A stretch of DNA of 5,385 nt from Verrucomicrobiaceae bacterium (GTDB taxonomy: Bacteria; Verrucomicrobiota; Verrucomicrobiia; Verrucomicrobiales; Verrucomicrobiaceae), in NCBI GenBank assembly GCA_947463285.1, contig CANHTV010000274.1:1-5385 (forward strand). The letters run 5' to 3'. A program made the translations under genes and the position numbers. The notes beneath the pieces are model-generated. The model had not been told where the DNA came from. It saw nothing but the letters and a program-made list of their open reading frames with translations, and ran no database searches. Of this stretch, positions 1 to 5,385 are shown piece after piece (position 1 is the first letter of the stretch; the number at the start of each line of letters is the position of its first letter).

Positions 1-1
1 C

Positions 2-328
2 CTCGCCGATCTCGGTGTCACGGACAGCGGCGTGAACCAGCTCATCAAGAGTGTTTATTCCTTGTTAGGCCTCCAGACCTACCTCACCACGGGTGAAAAA
101 GAAACCCGTGCCTGGACCATCACCAAAGGTATGAAAGCCCCGCAGGCTGCCGGCGTCATTCATGGCGACTTCGAGCGCGGCTTCATCGCCGCCCAGATCG
201 TCCACTTTGACGACCTTGTCGCCCTCGGCTCCGAAGCCAAGGCCCGCGAGGCTGGCAAGCTGCGCATCGAAGGCAAAGAATACGTCATGCGCGACGGCGA
301 CGTCGTCGAATGGCGCTTCAATGTCTGA
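2..328 (+). CDS. ychF: YchF/EngD redox-regulated P-loop ATPase, C-terminal part (5' end outside window)
   Basis: Only the last 108 codons are present; the reading frame is open to the left edge, so the G domain lies outside. The visible part covers the end of the helical region and the TGS-type C-terminal domain of YchF (bacterial counterpart of Obg-like ATPase 1), a cytosolic nucleotide-binding protein linked to ribosomes and stress responses. Diagnostic stretches are TYLTTGEKETRAWTI, the APQAAGVIHGDFERGFI block and the terminal EGKEYVMRDGDVVEWRFNV. Most YchF proteins have Thr rather than Gly in IHxDFERGF, a minor variation. An internal GTG at 32 is not a credible start because conserved sequence continues upstream of it. 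The protein ends at the normal family C-terminus, so this end is intact. It appears unrelated in function to the signalling genes downstream and is separated from them by a gap holding a hairpin. Confidence 0.95.
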   Translation, partial: LADLGVTDSGVNQLIKSVYSLLGLQTYLTTGEKETRAWTITKGMKAPQAAGVIHGDFERGFIAAQIVHFDDLVALGSEAKAREAGKLRIEGKEYVMRDGDVVEWRFNV

Positions 329-406
329 GGATGGGGGGGGCGCTTTGGGATGAATTCGGAATTGATTCTTGCAGTAGATGAACATGTCTTTGCACGGATA
401 AAGCCT

Positions 407-432
407 GGCCAGTGTTTTGAAAAACACTGGCC
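407..432 (+). terminator. 12-bp perfect inverted repeat, possible terminator of ychF
   Basis: GGCCAGTGTTTT (407-418) is followed after GA by its exact reverse complement AAAACACTGGCC (421-432). In RNA this would fold as a roughly 10-bp stem with a six-base loop. It lies about 80 bases after the ychF stop and before the signalling operon, where a transcript end would be expected. No proper U-tract follows (TTGATTCC), so it is not a textbook intrinsic terminator. It could equally be an RNA-stabilising hairpin or, less likely, a protein-binding palindrome. Confidence 0.4.
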
Positions 433-471
433 TTGATTCCTCATGAGGCACAAAAAATAGGACGTGATGAC

Positions 472-502
472 TTGAGGTAGGGTTTTACCCCATAGCTAGG
501 AT
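472..502 (+). promoter_or_regulatory. Weak sigma70-like promoter candidate overlapping an imperfect dyad
   Basis: TTGAGG (472-477) and TAGGAT (497-502) each match four of six bases of the -35 and -10 consensus, but the 19-base spacing is long. An imperfect inverted repeat, TGAGGTA (473-479) and TACCCCA (486-492) with one mismatch and a six-base spacer, overlaps the -35 element and would suit an operator. A promoter is expected here because the operon begins just downstream, but these matches are weak enough to arise by chance. Confidence 0.2.
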
Positions 503-555
503 GGCGGGCGGAATGGAGTTTGTTCTGTATTCAGTACTTCATCCGCCATGAGCGT

Positions 556-560
556 GGAGG
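556..560 (+). promoter_or_regulatory. GGAGG Shine-Dalgarno-like motif upstream of the degenerate kinase gene
   Basis: GGAGG ends four bases before an in-frame TTG (565) and 22 bases before the ATG at 583. It would serve a TTG start six codons further upstream, giving 243 residues. The ATG was preferred because the protein it yields aligns almost end to end with the N-terminus of the downstream paralogue: the conserved Tyr is residue 13 here and 12 there. The motif keeps the TTG start open as an alternative. Confidence 0.3.
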
Positions 561-582
561 CTGGTTGCAGCCACCGCCGAAC

Positions 583-1296
583 ATGAACGAACAAACATCC
601 AACAACCTGCCGGCGCTTTATCAGGCGGCTTTGAGGAATCATCTGGAGTCAGCTTCTCACGCTTCCTTGCGCACGGCCCAGCCACTAGGGGAGGCTGCGC
701 TGACTCTGCGGCTAGAGACTCTGGATCTGGCGAAGATCCATGAGCAAGCCATGACCAAGCTAGTTCTCGCAAAAACCACCTCCGACGAACGGTTGCAGAT
801 GGAGGGACGTGGGGCACACTTTTTCTATGCGACCATCCTGCCGATCCTCAAGGGACGTCATGAGTCTGCTCTGAATGCTGTGCGTGAGACGCTGGAGCAG
901 CGCCAGTTGGAGCTGGAAGACGCACGGCGTGAGATGAAACGCCAGATCGCTGGACGTGAGAGTGAGGAAGAGGCTCTGAGGCAGAGTCTGTTCATTGCCA
1001 GGCAGTTGGTGCAGGAGTCCGCAGAGATGAAGGAGCGCCTGCAAACAATGACGCATCAGATCCTTGCAGCTCATGAAGAGGAGCGGAAGATGATGAGTCT
1101 TCAGCTTCAGGATGAAATCGCTCAGACTTTGCTGGGGATTCATGTTAGACTCTTAGCCTTAAAGAAAGAGGCCGCAGACAGCAGTGCCAGCCTCGCTCAG
1201 GAAATCGCCACCACTCAGCAACTGGTGGAGCAGTCCGTTGAGGCCATTCATCGCTACGCCACCGAGATCGGAATCGCTCATGAAGAACCAATCTAA
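583..1296 (+). CDS. Degenerate histidine-kinase-like protein: RsbU_N-like module, coiled coil, DHp core without phospho-acceptor His or ATPase domain
   Basis: The 237-residue soluble protein has no signal peptide or membrane segment. Residues about 11-85 form a helical module like the RsbU N-terminal family (LETLDLAKIHEQAM; then RGAHFF), closely matching the next gene (METLDLARLHEQVM; RGRAFF). Residues about 90-160 are a charged coiled coil. Residues about 163-230 align with the HisKA_3 dimerisation domain of the two downstream kinases: HEEERKMMSLQLQDEIAQ against QEEERKRISRELHDVIAQ. The phospho-accepting His is replaced by Gln176, and the RDLRP motif that closes the domain in the paralogues is also gone; the protein stops shortly after with no HATPase domain. 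Asp177 and Gln181 of the D-x-x-x-Q phosphatase motif remain. It cannot act as an autokinase by itself. A role as dimerisation partner, inhibitor or phosphatase is inferred. A decaying duplicate is the main alternative, but the frame is uninterrupted. The last 17 bases overlap the next gene. Start alternatives are TTG 565 or TTG 520. Confidence 0.85.
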   Translation: MNEQTSNNLPALYQAALRNHLESASHASLRTAQPLGEAALTLRLETLDLAKIHEQAMTKLVLAKTTSDERLQMEGRGAHFFYATILPILKGRHESALNAVRETLEQRQLELEDARREMKRQIAGRESEEEALRQSLFIARQLVQESAEMKERLQTMTHQILAAHEEERKMMSLQLQDEIAQTLLGIHVRLLALKKEAADSSASLAQEIATTQQLVEQSVEAIHRYATEIGIAHEEPI

Positions 1297-2425
1297 ACCC
1301 CTGCACAAACGTTATGAAAAAGCCCTCGCTGCTCATCTAGATGGCTCAGCGGAGTCTGATCTCAGTATTGCTCGCGAGCTGGGTGGCGGTGCGGTAAAGA
1401 TCGGCATGGAGACGCTGGATCTGGCGAGATTGCATGAGCAGGTGATGCTGGTGTTGCTGGATGGGAAACCACCAGCGCTGAAGCTCAGCATGACAGCTCG
1501 TGGAAGAGCTTTTTTCGCAGAGGTCATGACCCGGATCGAGGGAAATCGCCTCGGTACTCGTGAGGCCACGGCGCAGCTCAAGACTATGACCGAGACGCTT
1601 ACCAGACGCACCAAGGAGCTGGCGACGCGTAACGAAGAGCTGAAGAATGAAGTCATTCAGCGCAGGCTGGTGGAGGAATCATTGCGCAAGAATGAGACGA
1701 CCACGAGTCGTCTGCTGAAAAAGTCACGCCAGATGCAGGATGAGCTGAGGCAGTTGTCACGGCGGCTCTTGACCGTGCAAGAGGAGGAACGTAAACGCAT
1801 CAGCCGTGAGCTGCATGATGTCATCGCGCAGACACTGACGGGGATCAATCTGCGGCTCGCGACCTTGAAGGCGCAGATTCGTGCCAACGCTCGTAATTTT
1901 CACCAAAAGATCGCCATCATACAGCGTCTGGTGGTGAAATCTGTAGAGATCGTTCATCGTTTCGCGCGCGATTTGCGGCCTGCAGTGCTTGATGATCTAG
2001 GGATCATCCCCGCGCTGGAATCGTGCCTGAAAATCTTCACGCAGGAAAGTGGCATCCGCACCTTTTTCACCGCCTTTGCTGGGGTGGAAAAGCTAGGCAA
2101 AGACAGCTGCACGGTGCTCTATCGTGTGGTAGAAGAGGCGCTGAAGAACGCCGCACGGCACTCCAAGGCCTCTCATGTCAAAGTGAGCATCCAGCCACAT
2201 GGTGAAATGGTGCGCATGGACATTCAGGATGATGGCAAAGGCTTTCAGGCCGAGTCCGCGGTCTTTTTAAAGCGAAACAAGCGGCTTGGCCTGCTCGGTA
2301 TGCGCGAGCGGGTTGAGATGATCGGCGGAACTTTTACGATCGAGTCTGTTCCTGGTAGCCACACCAAGGTGCGCACAGAGATTCCGGCTAAAGGCCGGAA
2401 ATTTGGAATTTCACTTTCCCAATGA
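1280..2425 (+). CDS. Soluble HisKA_3 sensor histidine kinase with RsbU_N-like N-terminal module
   Basis: This complete cytosolic kinase of 381 residues would phosphorylate a response regulator, most likely the one encoded at the operon end. Residues about 9-85 are the RsbU_N-like helical module shared with the preceding gene. About 90-165 are coiled-coil linker. About 166-235 are the HisKA_3 domain, with acceptor His179 in SRELHDVIAQ and the closing ARDLRP (Asp231 to Pro234). About 265-370 are the HATPase domain, with N-box Asn290 (EEALKNAARHSKA), Asp318-Gly-Lys-Gly (DIQDDGKGF) and the glycine box Gly337/Gly340 (RLGLLGMRERVEMIGGTF). All catalytic residues are present. It has no transmembrane helix or PAS domain, so the signal should reach it inside the cell through the N-terminal module or partner proteins. 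ATG 1280 was chosen over an upstream in-frame ATG at 1184, which would add a proline-rich, non-homologous segment read inside the previous gene. Only weak GGAA lies upstream, so translational coupling is likely. It is the NarX/DesK/LiaS class of kinase. Confidence 0.95.
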   Translation: MKNQSKPLHKRYEKALAAHLDGSAESDLSIARELGGGAVKIGMETLDLARLHEQVMLVLLDGKPPALKLSMTARGRAFFAEVMTRIEGNRLGTREATAQLKTMTETLTRRTKELATRNEELKNEVIQRRLVEESLRKNETTTSRLLKKSRQMQDELRQLSRRLLTVQEEERKRISRELHDVIAQTLTGINLRLATLKAQIRANARNFHQKIAIIQRLVVKSVEIVHRFARDLRPAVLDDLGIIPALESCLKIFTQESGIRTFFTAFAGVEKLGKDSCTVLYRVVEEALKNAARHSKASHVKVSIQPHGEMVRMDIQDDGKGFQAESAVFLKRNKRLGLLGMRERVEMIGGTFTIESVPGSHTKVRTEIPAKGRKFGISLSQ

Positions 2426-5211
2426 ACTTATCCACCCAATCCGCTGCACTGACAGAGTACGGCGAAGACCTCCCATCCTTGAGTGAGTCGAATGAAGAGC
2501 TACGTCGCGTGAATGCGATGCTTATCCTTGGCATGCAGGTAGCCGGGCTGGCGCTGGCGGAGGTGGATTATGTCACGGATCTCAAACACCTCAGCGCGGA
2601 GGCTGCGCGGTTGTTTGGGCTTGGAGTCACGGCAATGGTGCTGCCACGGGCGCGGCTGCATGAGATGTTTCATCCGGATGACTTAGCGCTGCTGATGCCA
2701 CGGATCGCCGCATCGCTAGATCCTGCGGGTGATGGTCAGCTCTGCATGGATTACCGCATCGTTAGGCCGGATGGTGAGGTGCGTTGGCTGCGGGTACGTG
2801 AGCAGGTTGTCTTCGGGGGGGCGCCCAGTGACCGTAAAGCCGTGCGTGCCTCCATGGCACTAATGGATATCACTGCAGAAAAAAATCACGCGGCCGCCCT
2901 CCTTGCCAGCGAGGAGCGCATGCACTTAGCGACGGAGGCGACCGCTGTCGGCATCTGGGAGTGGAACATCAAGACAAACGAAATCCACTGGGATGCTCAA
3001 ATGTTTCGGATCTACGGCCTCATGCCGACGTCTGATGGCCAGGTGCCTTACTCGGTATGGAGAGCCGCCGTTCTTGCTGAGGACCTGCCCCAGCAGGAGA
3101 GGGTGCTGCAGGAAAGCATCAGCCAGCTGGGGCGTAGTTCGCGCACCTTTCACATCCACCGCGCGGATGACGGTGAATGCCGTCTGATCCAGAGCGTTGA
3201 AACAGTCCGTGCAGATGCCGCAGGCATGGCCGAGTGGGTGGTGGGCACCAATCTGGACATCACCGAACGAAGACAGACGAATGACCAGCTGCGTTTGTCC
3301 GAAGTGCGCTATCGGCGCCTCTTTGAAGCCGCGCATGATGGCGTGTTGCTAATCGATCCTGAGACACGCAAGATTACGGACGCCAACCCCTTCATGACCA
3401 CGCTGCTGGGCTACAATCGTGATGAGTTGATCGGCAAAGAGCTGTTCGAGATCGGTCTCATCGAAGATGAAACGGCGAGTCAGGCGATGTTTGAAAAATT
3501 GAGAATCGACCATCAGGTGCGCTACGAAAACCTGCCGCTCGAAAGCCAAACAGGGCGGCACCAGGAGGTGGAAGTAGTGGCTAATCTCTATGATGAAAAC
3601 GGTCATACTGTCATCCAGTGTAACGTCCGCGACATTACCGTTCGCAAACGCAGTGAGGAGGCCCTGCGACTAACCAATACAGCCATGGAGTCTGTCGCCA
3701 GTGCGATTTTCATCACAAGCCCCGATGGCAGCATCCAATATGTCAACCCCGCCTTTACTCGTCTAAGCGGCTATGCTGCGACAGAGGCTATTGGCCGGAA
3801 GCCATGCCTCATAAGCTCCGGTGAACATGATGAGGCGTTTTATCAAAAACTCTGGCAGACTATTACTTCTGGCCGAATCTGGAGTGGCCAGATCACAAAC
3901 CGCCACAGGGATGGGCAGCCTTATGTTTGTGAGCAAAGTATCTCTCCCGTAAAGAATACGAAAGGCCAGATTACTCACTTCGTCAGCGTCCAGACAGACA
4001 TCACCGAGCGTCTGCGAGCTGAATTCATGGTGCGCAATAGTGAGGCCCTTTTCTCCGCCCTCATCGAGCAAGCGCCAGTAGGCATTTATATTGTGGATGC
4101 ACAGTTCAGACTTCGACAAATGAATCCCAAGGCGCTGCCTGATTTTGAAGTCCAGCCGCTCATTGGCCGTGATTTCGCAGAGATCATCGACGAGCTCTGG
4201 CCGGCTAAGATCGGTGATAACATCATCTCCGCCTTTCGTCACACTTTGGCCACCGGAGAAGCCTATCAGGCCCCTGATGTCAGCGCCAAACGCAAGGATA
4301 CACATGAGGAGAAGGTCTATGAGTGGTCGCTGCAGCGCGTCACTTTGCCCGATGGCGAGTATGGCGTGGTCTGCTACTACAACGACATTACCGAGCGCAA
4401 GCAGGAGGAGCAGATCCAGCGGCGACTGGCCGTTCTCACCGCCTCGCACAAGCGATTGGAACGCGAGATCGCGCGCAGGCAAGTCGTCGAGGACGCTCTC
4501 ATTGCTAGCCAGCAGACGGCACATCATTTGCTCGGGGAATCCCAGCGATTGCAGGATGAACAGCGGCGGCTGTCGCACCGGTTGCTCTCCGTCGAAGAAG
4601 AAGAACGCAAGCGCATCAGCCGCGAACTGCATGATGTCATCGCCCAGGCATTGGCAGGTATTAACATGCGGCTGAGCTATCTTAAATCCAGCGCTAGTAC
4701 GGGCGAGGCGCTGCATCACGAGATCGAGCAAACGCAGCTCTTGGTGGCACAGTCCGTAGACGCCGTGCATCACTTCGCCCGCGACCTGCGGCCCTCCATG
4801 CTTGATTTTCTCGGTCTCGTGCCGGCGCTGGAATCTTATTTGAAGGACTTTACCGAGCGCACCTGCATCCCTGTGAGCATCGTTGCAGGCGAGGGCATTG
4901 AGCGGCTAGGCGGCAGCGAGCGGACCGTGCTTTACCGCATTGCCCAAGAAGCGCTCACCAACGTGGACCGTCATGCCAAGGCGTCCTCTGTGTGCATCAC
5001 TCTCGCACACCGCAACGGTAGCGTCTGCATGGACATCCAAGACGATGGCCAGGGCTTCCAAGTCGAAGGTGCGTCCAGCGTCACCAAACCGAACCGCCTG
5101 GGGATGTTGGGCATGAGGGAGCGCGTCGAGATGATTGGCGGCACCTTCCGTGTCGATTCCGCCCCAGGCGAGACCACCACCATCCGCGTCGAGATACCCC
5201 TCCCATCATGA
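2422..5211 (+). CDS. Multi-PAS (five) soluble HisKA_3 sensor histidine kinase
   Basis: The 929-residue protein has no predicted signal peptide or membrane helix, so it is a cytosolic sensor. Five PAS/PAC units, each ending in a D-I-T motif, span roughly residues 28-151, 163-281, 293-406, 418-528 and 539-657. The first two look like PAS_3 folds (GIWEWNI; VRWLRV). The fourth resembles NifL-type PAS domains, with Trp487 and Asn493 in GRIWSGQITNRHRDG. The fifth has a common PAS_4-like pattern (APVGIYIVDAQFRLRQMN) of unknown ligand. A coiled-coil linker at 658-722 leads to HisKA_3 (724-792; acceptor His737 in SRELHDVIAQ, ARDLRP at 786-791) and HATPase (about 825-927; Asn847, Asp875-Gly-Gln-Gly, glycine box Gly894/Gly897). 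The transmitter is very close to that of the preceding kinase, indicating duplication followed by PAS acquisition. The start is an ATGA overlap with the upstream stop, and the stop overlaps the regulator start in the same way. The site sensed cannot be read from the sequence. Confidence 0.96.
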   Translation: MNLSTQSAALTEYGEDLPSLSESNEELRRVNAMLILGMQVAGLALAEVDYVTDLKHLSAEAARLFGLGVTAMVLPRARLHEMFHPDDLALLMPRIAASLDPAGDGQLCMDYRIVRPDGEVRWLRVREQVVFGGAPSDRKAVRASMALMDITAEKNHAAALLASEERMHLATEATAVGIWEWNIKTNEIHWDAQMFRIYGLMPTSDGQVPYSVWRAAVLAEDLPQQERVLQESISQLGRSSRTFHIHRADDGECRLIQSVETVRADAAGMAEWVVGTNLDITERRQTNDQLRLSEVRYRRLFEAAHDGVLLIDPETRKITDANPFMTTLLGYNRDELIGKELFEIGLIEDETASQAMFEKLRIDHQVRYENLPLESQTGRHQEVEVVANLYDENGHTVIQCNVRDITVRKRSEEALRLTNTAMESVASAIFITSPDGSIQYVNPAFTRLSGYAATEAIGRKPCLISSGEHDEAFYQKLWQTITSGRIWSGQITNRHRDGQPYVCEQSISPVKNTKGQITHFVSVQTDITERLRAEFMVRNSEALFSALIEQAPVGIYIVDAQFRLRQMNPKALPDFEVQPLIGRDFAEIIDELWPAKIGDNIISAFRHTLATGEAYQAPDVSAKRKDTHEEKVYEWSLQRVTLPDGEYGVVCYYNDITERKQEEQIQRRLAVLTASHKRLEREIARRQVVEDALIASQQTAHHLLGESQRLQDEQRRLSHRLLSVEEEERKRISRELHDVIAQALAGINMRLSYLKSSASTGEALHHEIEQTQLLVAQSVDAVHHFARDLRPSMLDFLGLVPALESYLKDFTERTCIPVSIVAGEGIERLGGSERTVLYRIAQEALTNVDRHAKASSVCITLAHRNGSVCMDIQDDGQGFQVEGASSVTKPNRLGMLGMRERVEMIGGTFRVDSAPGETTTIRVEIPLPS

Positions 5212-5385
5212 CACCTATCACTATTCTCCTGGCTGAAGACCATCTCATTGTCCGCAAAGGCCTGCGCACCCTCTTGCAGGCCGAAGCAGACCTTACGGTC
5301 GTCGGCGAGGCAGAAAACGGACGCGAGGCCGTGAATTTCGCGCACACCCTCCAGCCTGACGTTGTCATCATGGACCTCACCATGC
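5208..5385 (+). CDS. NarL/FixJ-type response regulator, receiver domain N-terminal part (3' end outside window)
   Basis: The first 59 codons of a response regulator are present and the frame is open at the right edge. The start MTPITILLAEDHLIVRKGL shows the first receiver strand with acidic residues Glu10 and Asp11. The segment VVGEAENGREAV and the strand PDVVIMDLTM follow, with phospho-acceptor Asp56. The LAEDHxxVRxGLRxLL pattern is typical of the NarL/FixJ subfamily, which carries a LuxR-type helix-turn-helix; that output domain lies outside the window and is predicted, not seen. HisKA_3 kinases usually pair with this subfamily. The ATG overlaps the stop of the multi-PAS kinase as ATGA and has no strong ribosome-binding site of its own, consistent with coupled translation. 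It is the likely shared target of the kinases upstream. Confidence 0.93.
   Translation, partial: MTPITILLAEDHLIVRKGLRTLLQAEADLTVVGEAENGREAVNFAHTLQPDVVIMDLTM

Larger units (their letters stand above)
329..582. other. Intergenic region between ychF and the kinase operon
   Basis: No credible gene was found on either strand; minus-strand reading frames across it are shadows that extend into ychF or the downstream gene. It contains a run of eight G (333-340) just after the ychF stop, the 12-bp hairpin at 407-432, a 10-bp perfect palindrome CCTCATGAGG (439-448), a weak promoter/dyad candidate (472-502), a GGAGG motif (556-560) and a 12-codon reading frame (548-586) that runs into the next start codon. 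Confidence 0.7.

Noticed and set aside
333..340. Run of eight G after the ychF stop
   Set aside because: It could suggest phase variation or a sequencing error, but it lies outside coding sequence and affects no reading frame.
439..448. Perfect palindrome CCTCATGAGG
   Set aside because: It is only ten bases with no loop or second copy in the gap, so it is too short to call a binding site.
65..451. Minus-strand open frame of 128 codons across the ychF end and the gap
   Set aside because: Most of it is antisense to conserved ychF sequence and the product shows no family features.
1184..1279. N-terminal extension of the second kinase from an upstream ATG
   Set aside because: The added 32 residues are proline/serine-rich, read antiphase to the conserved DHp segment of the previous gene, and are absent from the paralogue.
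1280..1300. Frameshift explanation for the missing ATPase domain of the half-kinase
   Set aside because: The sequence after its stop immediately encodes the N-terminal module of the next kinase, not a continuation of DHp or HATPase in another frame, so the domain is absent and not merely shifted out of frame.
1786..1832. DNA-level repeat between the two kinase genes (also 4600-4646)
   Set aside because: The similarity follows conserved protein sequence (EERKRISRELHDVIAQ) with synonymous differences; it is paralogy, not a mobile or regulatory repeat.
3763..4773. Long minus-strand open frame of 336 codons
   Set aside because: It lies wholly opposite the multi-PAS kinase, whose domains are unambiguous, and shows no recognisable domain. 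It is a codon-bias shadow.

Overview
The window is a moderately GC-rich bacterial chromosomal segment, and every supportable gene lies on the + strand. It opens with the last 108 codons of the housekeeping GTPase/ATPase gene ychF. A non-coding gap of about 250 bases follows, then a tightly packed two-component signalling operon that runs off the right edge. Soluble multi-PAS HisKA_3 kinases, RsbU_N-like N-terminal modules and the look of the YchF tail fit an environmental Gram-negative such as a Verrucomicrobiota (Prosthecobacter-like) bacterium. That placement is an impression from protein style; no rRNA or marker search was possible.

Layout: ychF 3' end (2-328). Gap (329-582) with a 12-bp hairpin, a small palindrome, a weak promoter/dyad candidate and a purine-rich Shine-Dalgarno-like motif. 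A 237-residue degenerate histidine-kinase-like protein with no catalytic domain (583-1296). A 381-residue complete soluble kinase with the same N-terminal module (1280-2425). A 929-residue kinase with five PAS domains (2422-5211). The first 59 codons of a NarL/FixJ-type response regulator (5208 onward). Successive genes overlap by 17, 4 and 4 bases.

How they probably work together: all three kinase-like proteins share the same linker helix and HisKA_3 dimerisation core, and the two complete kinases also share a very similar ATPase domain. They look like products of local duplication feeding one response regulator. The most unusual member is the first. It carries Gln where the phospho-accepting His should be and has no HATPase domain, yet keeps the D-x-x-x-Q motif linked to phosphatase activity in HisKA_3 kinases. 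It may be a dimerisation partner, inhibitor or dedicated phosphatase that tunes the other two. That role is inference; the missing His and missing ATPase domain are read directly from the sequence.
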